Source of the DNA: Microbacterium sp. SORGH_AS_0862
GTDB taxonomy: Bacteria; Actinomycetota; Actinomycetes; Actinomycetales; Microbacteriaceae
Assembly: GCF_030818795.1 (NCBI RefSeq)
Contig: NZ_JAUTAY010000001.1
Location: forward strand, 2,790,001-2,854,000
Reading direction: 5' to 3'
Length of the DNA stretch: 64,000 bases
The translations under genes and the position numbers were made by a program. The notes below the pieces were generated by a model that did not search any database, was not told the origin of the DNA, and worked only from the letters and a program-made list of their open reading frames with translations. Position 1 is the first letter of the stretch; each line of letters begins with the position of its first letter. This document shows positions 37,770-46,412 of the stretch, piece after piece.

Positions 37770-37781
37770 GAGGCCCGGGGC

Positions 37782-39464
37782 TCAGTGGGTGCGGTGGGCC
37801 CGGTAGTAGTCGAGCAGGGCGCGGGTCGACGCATCCTGCGCCGCCGTGGCGTCCGCGTCGCCCTCGATCGCGGGGGCGATCTGCAGGGCGAGCTGCTTGC
37901 CGAGCTCGACACCCCACTGGTCGAACGAGTTGATGCCCCAGATCGCGCCCTGCGTGAAGGTGATGTGCTCGTACAGCGCGATGAGCTGGCCGAGCACCGC
38001 CGGAGTCAGGGCGGGCGCGAAGATCGATGTCGTCGGACGGTTCCCCGCGAACGTGCGAGCGGCGACCAGCGCACCTGTGGTGCCCTCGGCCTCCACCTCC
38101 GCGGCGGTCTTGCCGAACGCGAGCGCCTTGGTCTGCGCGAGGAAGTTCGCCAGGAACAGCCCGTGCACGTCACGGTCGCCTTCGCGCAGCGGATAGGCGG
38201 GGTTCACGAACGCAATGAAGTCGGCGGGGATCAGGCGCGTGCCTTGGTGGATCAGCTGGTAGAAGGCGTGCTGGCCGTTCGTACCCGGCTCGCCCCAGAA
38301 GATCTCGCCGGTGTCGGTCGTGACGGGGGAGCCGTCCCAGCGCACCGACTTGCCGTTGGACTCCATCGTCAGCTGCTGCAGGTACGCCGGGAAGCGGCTC
38401 AGCTGCTGCGCGTAGGGGAGGACGGCGTGCGACTGCGCACCGAGGAAGTTGTTGTACCAGACGTTCAGCAGCCCCATGAGCACAGGTACGTTGCGCTCGA
38501 GCGGCGTCGTGCGCACATGCTCGTCGACCGCGTGGAACCCGGCGAGCAGTTCGCGGAACACATCGGGACCGAGAGCGATGGCGAGCGACAGGCCGATCGC
38601 CGAATCGACGGAGTAGCGGCCGCCCACCCAGTCCCAGAATCCGAACGCGTTGGTCGGGTCGATTCCGAAGGCGGCCACCTTGTCGAGCGCCGTCGAGACG
38701 GCGACGAAGTGGTGCGCGACCGCATCCGTCCGCGCGTCGTCATCGTCGGCGATGGCGTCGGATGCGGTGAGTCCCGCCCACAGCCAGTCGCGCGCGAGGC
38801 GGGCGTTGGTCAGCGTCTCGAGCGTCGTGAAGGTCTTGGACGCGACGATGAACAGAGTCGTCTCGGGGTCGAGGTCCGCCGTCTTCTGGGCGAGGTCGGT
38901 CGGGTCGATGTTGGACACGAATCGCGCCTGGATTCCGGCATCCGCGTAGGGCTTGAGAGCTTCGTAGACCATGACGGGACCGAGATCGGAGCCGCCGATG
39001 CCGATGTTGACGACGTGGGTGACCTTCTTGCCTGTGACGCCCTGCCACTCGCCCGAGCGCACCCGATCGGCGAACGCGGAGACGAGCTCGAGCACCGACT
39101 GCACGTCCTCGTCGACCTGCTGGCCGTCGACGACGAGCGCGGGCTCGGCGCCTGCGGGACGGCGCAGGGCCGTGTGCAGCACGGCGCGGTCCTCGCTCGT
39201 GTTGATGTGCACGCCGGCCAGCATCTCGGCGAAGCGCTCCTCGACACCGGTCTGGCGCGCCAGCTCGACGAGCCGGGCGAGGATCTCGTCGGTGACGAGG
39301 TTCTTCGACAGGTCGACGTGCAGATCCGACAGCGGCAGGCTCAGGCGTGCGGCGCGGTCGGCGTCCGCGGCGAACCAGCCCCGCAGATCGGGGGAGAACC
39401 CGTCACGGAGAGCGGCGAGATCCGTCCAAGCGGAGGTGGTGGTGGGATCGATCGGAGTGGTCAC
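37782..39464 (-). CDS. pgi: Glucose-6-phosphate isomerase
   Basis: Interconverts glucose-6-phosphate and fructose-6-phosphate (glycolysis). 560 residues. Family signatures: [39 protein letters not shown], catalytic Glu/His block [15 protein letters not shown], and [11 protein letters not shown] near the C-terminus. GTG start at 39464, only nine bases after the histidine-kinase stop, so pgi may be read from the two-component operon as well as its own promoter. No clear ribosome site. Confidence 0.96.
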   Translation of the reverse strand: MTTPIDPTTTSAWTDLAALRDGFSPDLRGWFAADADRAARLSLPLSDLHVDLSKNLVTDEILARLVELARQTGVEERFAEMLAGVHINTSEDRAVLHTALRRPAGAEPALVVDGQQVDEDVQSVLELVSAFADRVRSGEWQGVTGKKVTHVVNIGIGGSDLGPVMVYEALKPYADAGIQARFVSNIDPTDLAQKTADLDPETTLFIVASKTFTTLETLTNARLARDWLWAGLTASDAIADDDDARTDAVAHHFVAVSTALDKVAAFGIDPTNAFGFWDWVGGRYSVDSAIGLSLAIALGPDVFRELLAGFHAVDEHVRTTPLERNVPVLMGLLNVWYNNFLGAQSHAVLPYAQQLSRFPAYLQQLTMESNGKSVRWDGSPVTTDTGEIFWGEPGTNGQHAFYQLIHQGTRLIPADFIAFVNPAYPLREGDRDVHGLFLANFLAQTKALAFGKTAAEVEAEGTTGALVAARTFAGNRPTTSIFAPALTPAVLGQLIALYEHITFTQGAIWGINSFDQWGVELGKQLALQIAPAIEGDADATAAQDASTRALLDYYRAHRTH

Positions 39465-39473
39465 CCCACCACG

Positions 39474-40946
39474 CTAGCGGCTCGGATCGGCCTCGGATGC
39501 GGCCGGTCCCGGATCAATGGGTTTGCCCGGCATGCGCAGGGTGAACGTGGTGTCGCCGGGGCTCGAATCGACCGTCAGTTCGCCGCCGTGAGCGTCGGCG
39601 ATGGCCCGTGCGATGGAGAGCCCGAGGCCCGTGCCGCCGGTCTTCCGGGCCCGGGAGCTGTCGCCGCGGGCGAAGCGCTCGAACAGCTCGTCGCGCACCT
39701 GCGGGTCGACGCCGGGGCCGTCGTCGTGCACACGCAGAACGGCGTCCGATCCCTCGCGGGTGACGCTGAGCGTCACGGTCGTGCCGGCGGGGGTGTGTGT
39801 GCGTGCGTTCGCCAGCAGGTTCGCCACGACCTGGGTGAGTCGGCCCGTGTCACCCGCGACGATGACCGGCTCCTCGTCGAGCTCGAGCTCCCAGTGGTGA
39901 TCCTGGCCCGCCGCCTGCGCGTCGCCGAGGGACTCGACGGCCAGGCGCGAGAGGTCGACCGAGCCGTAGACGAGCTCGTGCCCCTCCTCGAGGCGGGCGA
40001 GCAGCAGCAGGTCTTCGACGAGCTCCGTCATCCGCAGCGACTGCGCCTGGATGCGCTGCAGTGAGGACTCCGTGGTCTCGCTGAGCGTCCGATCGCGCAG
40101 CGACAGCTCGGAGTACCCGCGGATGGAGGCGAGGGGGGTGCGCAGCTCGTGGCTCGCGTCGGCGACGAAGCGCCGCATCCGCTCCTCGTTGCGCTGGCGC
40201 GCCTCGAGCGAGGTCTCGACGTGGTCGAGAAGCGTGTTCAGCGCGACGCCGACGCGTCCGATCTCGGTGGCGTCGTCGGCCTCGGATGCGGGAACGCGCT
40301 CGGTGATGCGCACGGCGCCCTCGGAGAGCGGCTGGGCGGCGACGCGCTCAGCGGTGCTCGCCACGGCTCGGAGCGGGCGCAGGCTGCGTCGGATGATGAT
40401 GGCCAGCACGACCCCCAGCAGCAGAAGGCCTCCGACGGTCACCAGAGCGACGGTGGTCACGATCTGCCCCAGCGTCTCGGTGACTTCCGAGGTCGGCAGA
40501 CCGACGAGCAGGAACGCGCCGGAGGTGTCGCCGGTCAGGATGGCGCGGTAGTCGCCCAGCCCGTCCACGGACACGTCGACGCGGCCGGTGTCGTGGTCAG
40601 GGCGTCCTGTGATGCTTTCGATCTGCGCAGGGGTGAGTTCGACCACCGAATCGGCGGCGACGTAGGCGCCGGTGGTCGGCCCGTATTGCCCGCGCAGCAC
40701 CAGGAGCGTGCCGACCTCCTGCCGGCCGTTCTTCAGGATGTCCGCCGCGCTGTCGTTGGGGGAGCCGTACAGCTGCGAGGCCTCCGAGACCTGTGTGTCC
40801 AGGCTCTCGCGCATGATCGAGGTGAGGATCGTGCCGGTCGCCAATCCGACGGCGCCGAGGATGACGGCGACCATGCCGATGACGGCGACCATGAGCCGGG
40901 CCTGGAGCGTGAGTCGGCGCGCCACCCTTCGGTGGACGCGTGTCAC
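39474..40946 (-). CDS. Two-component sensor histidine kinase (TrcS/MprB-like)
   Basis: 490 residues. Short N-terminal tail, TM1 (about 12-35), extracytoplasmic sensor domain of about 120 residues, TM2 (about 155-180), HAMP, HisKA with phospho-His in FVADASHELRTPLASIRGYS (His about 265), then HATPase with N box NLLANARTHTPAG, G1 DDGPGV and G2 GGTGLGLSIA. GTG start overlaps the response-regulator stop (GTGA on the reverse strand). Divergent from a MacB-type exporter, which suggests it senses a compound that the exporter handles (inference). Confidence 0.92.
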   Translation of the reverse strand: MTRVHRRVARRLTLQARLMVAVIGMVAVILGAVGLATGTILTSIMRESLDTQVSEASQLYGSPNDSAADILKNGRQEVGTLLVLRGQYGPTTGAYVAADSVVELTPAQIESITGRPDHDTGRVDVSVDGLGDYRAILTGDTSGAFLLVGLPTSEVTETLGQIVTTVALVTVGGLLLLGVVLAIIIRRSLRPLRAVASTAERVAAQPLSEGAVRITERVPASEADDATEIGRVGVALNTLLDHVETSLEARQRNEERMRRFVADASHELRTPLASIRGYSELSLRDRTLSETTESSLQRIQAQSLRMTELVEDLLLLARLEEGHELVYGSVDLSRLAVESLGDAQAAGQDHHWELELDEEPVIVAGDTGRLTQVVANLLANARTHTPAGTTVTLSVTREGSDAVLRVHDDGPGVDPQVRDELFERFARGDSSRARKTGGTGLGLSIARAIADAHGGELTVDSSPGDTTFTLRMPGKPIDPGPAASEADPSR

Positions 40947-41677
40947 TGCGGAGCTTTGATCATGTAGCCCACACCGCGCACGGTGTGGATCAGCGGCTCC
41001 CGCCCGGCGTCGATCTTCTTGCGCAGGTACGAGATGTACAGCTCGACGACGCTCGAGCGTCCGCCGAAGTCGTAGTTCCAGACGCGGTCGAGGATCTGCG
41101 CCTTCGACACCACGCGGCGCTGGTTGCGCATGAGGTAGCGCAGCAGCTCGAACTCGGTCGCGGTCAGCTCGATCTCGACGCCCTGACGCTCGACTTCGTG
41201 ACTGTCTTCGTTCAGGCTGAGGTCTCCGACGCGCAGGATGGGCTCGGAGTCGCCTGCCTGGGCGGTACCCGCGCGGCGCATGAGACCCCGGATGCGGGCG
41301 ACGACCTCTTCGAGGCTGAAGGGCTTCGTGACGTAGTCGTCTCCGCCGGCCGTGAGACCGGCCACCCGGTCGGCCACGCCGTCCTTCGCGGTGAGGAACA
41401 GCACCGGTACGTCGTTGCCCGACTGGCGCAGACGCTGCAGCACGGCCATGCCGTCGAGATCCGGCATCATGATGTCGAGCACCATGGCGTCCGGCTCGAA
41501 GTCGCGCGCGGCCTGCAGCGCCTGGAATCCGCTGGCCGCGGCGCGCACGTCCCAGCCCTCCATGCGCAGAGCCATCGACAGCAGATCGGTGAGCATCTGC
41601 TCGTCGTCGACGACGAGGATGCGGGGAGCGGAGCCGTCGGCGCGCTGCAGAGCGGGGGAGGGTGCCATCGAAGTCAT
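40943..41677 (-). CDS. OmpR/PhoB-family response regulator (TrcR-like)
   Basis: 244 residues. Receiver domain with VVDDEQ acidic pocket, phospho-acceptor Asp68 in VLDIMMPDLDG, Thr in FLTAKDG and Lys in TKPFS. C-terminal winged helix: ELTATEFELLRYLMRN and SSVVELYISYLRKKID, IHTVRGVGYMIK. Start ATG 41677 (other ATG at 41668). Upstream, TATG direct repeats at 11-12 base spacing may be its own binding site. Coupled to the kinase gene by a four-base overlap. Confidence 0.94.
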   Translation of the reverse strand: MTSMAPSPALQRADGSAPRILVVDDEQMLTDLLSMALRMEGWDVRAAASGFQALQAARDFEPDAMVLDIMMPDLDGMAVLQRLRQSGNDVPVLFLTAKDGVADRVAGLTAGGDDYVTKPFSLEEVVARIRGLMRRAGTAQAGDSEPILRVGDLSLNEDSHEVERQGVEIELTATEFELLRYLMRNQRRVVSKAQILDRVWNYDFGGRSSVVELYISYLRKKIDAGREPLIHTVRGVGYMIKAPQ

Positions 41678-41695
41678 GCCTCGATTCTGAGGTCG

Positions 41696-41726
41696 TTTCT
41701 ATGCCGTTCCTATGGAGCGGGTTATG
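41696..41726 (-). promoter_or_regulatory. Direct repeats upstream of response regulator (possible autoregulatory site)
   Basis: TATG occurs at 41700, 41711 and 41723, within TTTCTATG, TTCCTATG and GTTATG contexts. Spacing of 11 and 12 bases fits tandem OmpR-type half-sites. A short AGACATGG/CCATGTGTCT inverted pair lies further toward the exporter gene (41769 and 41801 regions). Confidence 0.4.
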
Positions 41727-41872
41727 AGCCCGCTGTGAGTCGCGCAGCCGGCCGGGTACCGGATGAGAGACATGGTCGCATAGTCGTCTCATAAACGCGC
41801 CATGTGTCTTGCATCGTGAGCGTCTTTAGCGTCTCGGCAAGGCCCCAGAACCCGATGGGCCAGGAGGAGAAC

Positions 41873-43330
41873 ATGTACGCGACATATCTGCGGCGGGAGC
41901 TGTCCGGCCGCAAGAAGCAGACCATCATCGTGGCGGCGGGACTCGCCATCGCCATCGCACTCGTCATCGTGGTGACGGCGCTGTCGTCCGGCGTGCGCGA
42001 CGCGCAGACGCGAGCCCTGGAATCCGTCTACGGCATCGGCACCGACCTGACCGTTGCCGGTGCCGAGACCGAGCCGGGCGAAGGCGGAAGACCTCGCTTC
42101 GAGTTCGGTCAGGACGCCGGCTCGACGGACGACGACGGCACCACCTCGCTCAGCCAATCGCGGCTGATGACCGATCTGATGCGCGGCACGCTGGCGGCGT
42201 CCACCGTCGACACCATCGCGAACCTGGAGAACGTCTCCGCCGCATCCGGCGCGCTCGCACTGACCAACTCGACCTTCACGGGCGAGCTCCCCGAGCGGCC
42301 GACCACCGACGACGGCACCGCCGCGGAGGGCCAGACCGGCCCGCCAGGCGGGGGCGGGGGCTTCGGTGGCGGATCGTTCGACCTCGACTCGTTCTCCGTG
42401 CTCGGCGTCGGAGCCGACGCGTCCGTCGGACCCCTCTCGGCGGTGACGCTCTCCGAGGGGCGGATGCTGGAGGGCGCGGATGCGGGCCAGGACGTCGCTG
42501 TGCTCGACGCCACCTATGCCGCGTCGAAGTCACTGGCCGTGGGCGGCGCGATCGATGTGGGCGGCACCTCGATGCAGATCGTGGGCATCGTCGCCTCCGC
42601 GACGAACGACGCCGACACGGCCGCGAACGTGTACATCCCGCTGGATGTCGCACAGACGCTCGCGGGGGTGGGCGACGTCGTCTCGACGGTCTATGTGCAG
42701 GCGAGTTCCGCGGACGCGATCGGGTCGGTGCAGACCGCGATCTCGGACGCCTTCCCCGACGCGACCGTGAGCTCGCAGTCGGATCTGGCCTCGACGGTCT
42801 CCGGCTCGCTCGCGAGCGCCGCGGCGCTGATCACGAGTCTCGGCACGTGGCTGTCGGTGCTCCTGCTGGTCGTCGCCGTGGCACTGGCCGTGCTCTTCAC
42901 GATCTCCGGTGTCTCCCGCCGTACGCGCGAGTTCGGAACGCTCAAGGCGATCGGCTGGTCCAACCGCCGGGTCGTCGGACAGGTCGCGGGCGAGTCGGTC
43001 GTGCAGGGGCTCATCGGCGGCGTCGCCGGTGTGGTTCTCGGGCTCGGCGCGATCGGTGTCATCAACCTGATCTCTCCCACGATCTCGGCCACCACGGAGC
43101 AGGCGACGGGCCCGGGCGGGATGACGGGACCGGGCGGAATGGGCGGACCGGGCGGAGCCCCGCAGCTGGCGGCCGCCGCATCCGACGTGGTCCTGAACGC
43201 GCCGGTGTCGATCGGCATCGTCCTGATGGCCGTCGCGCTGTCGATCGCCGCGGGGCTGGTGGCGGGGGCCTTCGGCGGCTGGCGTGCAGCCCGGCTGAGC
43301 CCTGCCGAGGCCCTGCGTGCCGTCGCCTGA
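41873..43330 (+). CDS. MacB/FtsX-type ABC exporter permease
   Basis: 485 residues. One N-terminal helix (about 18-38), a large extracytoplasmic domain (about 40-330), then three C-terminal helices: the MacB/LolC topology, which drives mechanotransmission rather than substrate passage through the membrane. Two low-complexity stretches stand out: PPGGGGGFGGGSF in the extracellular domain, and repeats of GPGGM just before the last helix. Start ATG 41873 follows AGGAGGAG. Its ATPase partner is next. Divergent two-component system suggests stress-induced export or envelope remodelling. Confidence 0.9.
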   Translation: MYATYLRRELSGRKKQTIIVAAGLAIAIALVIVVTALSSGVRDAQTRALESVYGIGTDLTVAGAETEPGEGGRPRFEFGQDAGSTDDDGTTSLSQSRLMTDLMRGTLAASTVDTIANLENVSAASGALALTNSTFTGELPERPTTDDGTAAEGQTGPPGGGGGFGGGSFDLDSFSVLGVGADASVGPLSAVTLSEGRMLEGADAGQDVAVLDATYAASKSLAVGGAIDVGGTSMQIVGIVASATNDADTAANVYIPLDVAQTLAGVGDVVSTVYVQASSADAIGSVQTAISDAFPDATVSSQSDLASTVSGSLASAAALITSLGTWLSVLLLVVAVALAVLFTISGVSRRTREFGTLKAIGWSNRRVVGQVAGESVVQGLIGGVAGVVLGLGAIGVINLISPTISATTEQATGPGGMTGPGGMGGPGGAPQLAAAASDVVLNAPVSIGIVLMAVALSIAAGLVAGAFGGWRAARLSPAEALRAVA

Positions 43331-43361
43331 GCGGCCCCGGAACGAAACGAGGAGAACAGAC

Positions 43362-44069
43362 ATGACCATGAACGACACCGTCCAAGCCGCCCCGTTCGCC
43401 TATCGCGTGCGCGGCGTCGGCAAGACCTACCGGCAGAAGGGGAGGGTCGTGACGGCGCTCACCGGCGTCGACATCGACATCGATCCGGGTGAGTTCGTCA
43501 CCATCCAGGGCCCCACGGGAGGCGGCAAGTCCACGTTCCTCCAGCTGCTCGGGGCGTTGGACCAGCCGACCCAGGGCCAGGTGATGCTGGGCGAGACCGA
43601 CATCGCCCGCGCGACCAACCGACAGCTCAGTGAGGTGCGCGCACACGAGATCGGCTTCGTGTTCCAGGGCTTCAACCTCATCCCGACCCTGACGGCTGCG
43701 GAGAACGTCGACATGGGCTTGGAGCCCCTGGGCCTGCCGCGGTCCGAGCGGGCCGAACGGGTCCGCGAGGCGCTCGAGCGCGTCGGCCTCGACGAGCGGG
43801 CCGACCATCGTCCGGGCGAGCTGTCGGGCGGTCAGCAGCAGCGCGTGGCGATCGCGAGGGCCATCGCGAAGAAGCCCCGCGTGCTGCTGGCGGACGAGCC
43901 TACAGGCAACCTCGACGAGCACATGCGCGACGAGATCCTGGAGGTGCTGGAGGCGCTCAACCGTGAGGGATTGACCCTCATCGTGGTGACGCACGACTCG
44001 GCCGTAGCCCGGCGTGCATCGCGGCGCCTCCGGCTCGAGAAGGGCACCGTTCGCGACATCACCCGGTGA
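43362..44069 (+). CDS. MacB/LolD-type ABC exporter ATPase
   Basis: 235 residues. Walker A QGPTGGGKST (second residue Pro-Thr instead of the usual Ser-Gly), Q-loop VFQGFNLIPTLTAAENV, signature LSGGQQQRVAIARAIA, Walker B LLADEPTGNLD, and switch His VVTHDS. The NLIP-TA-ENV block marks the MacB/LolD group. Start ATG 43362 follows GAGGAG with a second in-frame ATG two codons on. 31 bases after the permease. Confidence 0.93.
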   Translation: MTMNDTVQAAPFAYRVRGVGKTYRQKGRVVTALTGVDIDIDPGEFVTIQGPTGGGKSTFLQLLGALDQPTQGQVMLGETDIARATNRQLSEVRAHEIGFVFQGFNLIPTLTAAENVDMGLEPLGLPRSERAERVREALERVGLDERADHRPGELSGGQQQRVAIARAIAKKPRVLLADEPTGNLDEHMRDEILEVLEALNREGLTLIVVTHDSAVARRASRRLRLEKGTVRDITR

Positions 44070-44076
44070 CATCGGC

Positions 44077-44114
44077 GCGCCGCATCCGTCGTTCAACGGC
44101 GACGGATGCGGCGC
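44077..44114. terminator. Bidirectional terminator between exporter and VanZ-like gene
   Basis: Perfect 15-base stem (44077-44091 with 44100-44114) with an 8-base loop. It overlaps the last codons of the VanZ-like gene, and each arm carries the octamer. Confidence 0.7.
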
Positions 44115-44524
44115 ATCGCTGCGATCGCGAGCGCCCCGATCACGGTGCCGATCGTGTTCGAGACAAGGTCGCGGACATCGGCGACACGGCCGGCGAGGGC
44201 CAGACCCTGCGTCGTCTCGATCCCGGCGCTGATGACGAGGCCGATCGGGATGGCGAGCCACCACCGGCGGTCCAGCCACAGCGCCCCGATCAGGCCCGCG
44301 GGCACGAACAGCGCGATGTTCGCGGTGAACTCCAGCAGGTCGAACGTGATCCAGCGGGTCCACGGTGTCGCCCCGAAGGCCTCGGCCCACGCCTTCAGGA
44401 TGCCGCCGGTGCCGGCCGCGTCATCGGCCACGAGCGTCAGGCGCGCCAGCACCACGAGATACGCCGCCGTGGCGACCGCCAGGAGCAGCCTGCTCCGGCG
44501 GCCGCGCACGGCGGCGTCCGTCAT
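44093..44524 (-). CDS. VanZ-like membrane protein
   Basis: 143 residues with four hydrophobic helices and the VanZ-family blocks: NIALFVPAGLIGAL, a conserved Glu in SAGIETTQGLAL, and RVADVRDLVSNTIGTVIGAL. VanZ-like proteins are linked to low-level teicoplanin resistance, but most genomic copies have no known role. Its start at 44524 lies seven bases after the gnd stop, so it probably forms an operon with gnd. Confidence 0.82.
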   Translation of the reverse strand: MTDAAVRGRRSRLLLAVATAAYLVVLARLTLVADDAAGTGGILKAWAEAFGATPWTRWITFDLLEFTANIALFVPAGLIGALWLDRRWWLAIPIGLVISAGIETTQGLALAGRVADVRDLVSNTIGTVIGALAIAAMRRIRRR

Positions 44525-44531
44525 GACGGGG

Positions 44532-45980
44532 TCAGTGCGTGTCGACGGCCTCGACCTCGGAGCGGTCGCCCGACCACAGCGTGTGGAAGGTGCCCTCCTT
44601 GTCGATGCGCTTGTAGGTGTGCGCGCCGAAGAAGTCGCGCTGGCCCTGGATGAGGGCGGCCGGCAGGCGGTCGGCGCGCAGGCCGTCGTAGTAGGCGAGC
44701 GACGACGAGAACGCGGGCGTCGGCACGCCCGTCTCGACGGCGCCGATGACGACGCGGCGCCACGCATCCTGAGCGGTTGCGACGGCGTCGCGGAAGTAGG
44801 GTGCGAGCACGAGAGCCTGCAGCGACGGGTTCTCGGCGTACGCCTCGGTGATGCGGTTGAGGAACTGCGCGCGGATGATGCAGCCGCCGCGCCAGATCTT
44901 GGCGATGTCGCCCTTCTTGATGTCCCAGCCGTACTGCTCGGCCCCGGCCACGATCGCGTCGAAGCCCTGCGAGTAGGCGATGATCTTCGACGCGTACAGC
45001 GCCTGGCGGACGTCCTCGATGAAGGCCTCGGGGTCGGCGACCGTCGCCGTCGAGGAGGGGCCGGGCAGCGACGTCGCCTCGGCGCGCTGCGCGGGCTTCG
45101 AGGAGAGCGAGCGGGCGAACACGGCCTCGGCGATGCCCGAGACGGGGATGCCGAGATCCAGCGCGGTCTGCACCGTCCAGGCGCCCGTTCCCTTGGCGCC
45201 GGCCTGGTCGACGATCACGTCGACGAGCGGCTCGCCGGTGGCGGCGTCGACCTGCTTGAGCACCTCGGCGGTGATCTCGATCAGGTACGACTCCAGCTCG
45301 CCGCGGTTCCACTCGGCGAAGATCTCGGAGATCTCGGCGGGCGACTTGCCCGTGCCGCGACGGATGAGGTCGTACGCCTCACCGATGAGCTGCATGTCGA
45401 CGTACTCGATGCCGTTGTGGATCATCTTGACGAAGTGACCCGCGCCGTCGTGACCGACGTGCGTGACGCAGGGCTCGCCCTCGGCGACGGCCGCGATGCT
45501 CTTGAGGATCGGTCCGAGCGTGACCCACGACTCGTCCGAGCCGCCGGGCATGATCGAGGGGCCGTTCAGCGCACCCTCTTCGCCGCCGGAGATGCCGGCG
45601 CCGACGAAGTTGATGCCGGTCTCCCGCACAGCCTTCTCGCGGCGGATCGTGTCGGTGAACAGGGCGTTGCCGCCGTCGACGATGATGTCGCCCGGCTCGA
45701 AGACCTGCACGAGGTCGTTGATGACCGCATCCGTGGGGCCGCCGGCCTTGACCATGATGATCGCGGTGCGCGGCTTCTGCAGCGACGCGGCGAACTCGGC
45801 GTACGTCGAGGCCGGCACGAAGCCCGCCTCGGGGTGCTCCGTGACGAGGTGCTCGGTCTTGTCATAGCTGCGGTTGAACACGGCCACCGTGTTGCCCTCG
45901 CGCGAGGCGAGGTTGCGGGCCAGGTTCGACCCCATGACGGCGAGTCCGACGACTCCGATGTTGGCTGATGCCTCGGTCAC
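44532..45980 (-). CDS. gnd: 6-phosphogluconate dehydrogenase (decarboxylating), long form
   Basis: Oxidises 6-phosphogluconate to ribulose-5-phosphate with NADP+ (pentose phosphate pathway). 482 residues, the long form. NADP-binding GLAVMGSNLARN at the N-terminus with VFNRS, then substrate-binding GISGGEEGALNGPSIMPGG, HNGIEYVDMQLI (catalytic Lys just before in HFVKMIHNG), and the C-terminal FFGAHTYKRID. GTG 45980 follows GAGGAG. Promoter covered by a large inverted repeat. Confidence 0.96.
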   Translation of the reverse strand: MTEASANIGVVGLAVMGSNLARNLASREGNTVAVFNRSYDKTEHLVTEHPEAGFVPASTYAEFAASLQKPRTAIIMVKAGGPTDAVINDLVQVFEPGDIIVDGGNALFTDTIRREKAVRETGINFVGAGISGGEEGALNGPSIMPGGSDESWVTLGPILKSIAAVAEGEPCVTHVGHDGAGHFVKMIHNGIEYVDMQLIGEAYDLIRRGTGKSPAEISEIFAEWNRGELESYLIEITAEVLKQVDAATGEPLVDVIVDQAGAKGTGAWTVQTALDLGIPVSGIAEAVFARSLSSKPAQRAEATSLPGPSSTATVADPEAFIEDVRQALYASKIIAYSQGFDAIVAGAEQYGWDIKKGDIAKIWRGGCIIRAQFLNRITEAYAENPSLQALVLAPYFRDAVATAQDAWRRVVIGAVETGVPTPAFSSSLAYYDGLRADRLPAALIQGQRDFFGAHTYKRIDKEGTFHTLWSGDRSEVEAVDTH

Positions 45981-46003
45981 GAAAAATACTCCTCGAACGA
46001 AGG

Positions 46004-46033
46004 GTGGGAACACGCCAATCGTAGTGTTCCCAC
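46004..46033 (-). promoter_or_regulatory. gnd promoter with straddling inverted repeat
   Basis: GTGGGAACAC (46004-46013) and GTGTTCCCAC (46024-46033) are perfect complements separated by 10 bases. The spacer contains the reverse-strand -10 hexamer TACGAT (46018-46023). A dimeric repressor bound here would block gnd. Confidence 0.6.
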
Positions 46034-46075
46034 GCGCCGCGAGGATGCCGTGCGACGCCGGGCGTCGCCGCGGAG

Positions 46076-46198
46076 TCAGGACTTGCGGTAGTTCTGGCGG
46101 CCCATCGACCAGAAGGCGCCGACGACGCCGATGAGGGATCCGAGCGAGAGCAGGCCGATGAAGCCGAGCAGGAGGTCGGAGGCGAGCTGAGCGTCCAC
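46076..46198 (-). CDS. Small single-helix membrane protein (about 40 aa)
   Basis: Start GTG 46198 follows GAAAGGAC. The 40 residues hold one hydrophobic helix (about 8-30, LLLGFIGLLSLGSLIGVVGAF) and a basic tail ending NYRKS. An in-frame ATG upstream would add 17 residues. Function unknown. Lies between gnd and rplY, transcribed with gnd direction but with a gap of 95 bases. Confidence 0.6.
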   Translation of the reverse strand: MDAQLASDLLLGFIGLLSLGSLIGVVGAFWSMGRQNYRKS

Positions 46199-46267
46199 GG
46201 GGGAGTCCTTTCGATCGGGGCTCGCGCCGGCGGGGCGCATCTTTTCCATGCTACCGGGCGGCACTGG

Positions 46268-46273
46268 TAGACT
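46268..46273 (+). promoter_or_regulatory. -10 element of rplY
   Basis: TAGACT lies 139 bases before the rplY ATG, which implies an unusually long leader of about 133 bases. Confidence 0.5.
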
Positions 46274-46292
46274 CGACGCGAACTTCGGCGAG

Positions 46293-46311
46293 GGATGCGG
46301 CATCCGCATCC
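46293..46311 (+). repeat. Octamer hairpin in rplY leader
   Basis: GGATGCGG, CAT, CCGCATCC: two octamers in opposite orientation form an 8-base stem with a 3-base loop inside the predicted 5' leader. Could be regulatory for L25 or just two motif copies. Confidence 0.5.
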
Positions 46312-46412
46312 GTAATCGACGAGGGTGTGCAGGCCTACGGCTTCCTCACGCGCTCGCGTTCGAGTCGAACCATCCCCGATCTGGGGCCCGTGGGCCCGCA
46401 AGGAGAATCATC

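Larger units (their letters stand above)
37268..37781. repeat. 514-base gene-free repeat region
   Basis: No plausible gene here. From 5' to 3': a GGTTC-based tandem array (37308-37406), a hairpin (37403-37420), then imperfect inverted repeats of about 50 bases (about 37419-37469 and 37632-37681 in reverse) rich in TGCGCA, flanking a central 18-base hairpin (37512-37556), and finally the pgi terminator. Octamer GGATGCGG/CCGCATCC occurs five times. The structure looks like a small mobile or recombination-derived element, or a BIME-like unit. Confidence 0.6.

Noticed and set aside
37268-37781. CRISPR array
   Set aside because: The repeats are tandem pentamers and inverted arms with no spacers of even length and no cas genes.
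41769-41810. Stable hairpin between AGACATGG and CCATGTGTCT
   Set aside because: Short arms and a long spacer; mentioned only with the regulator site.
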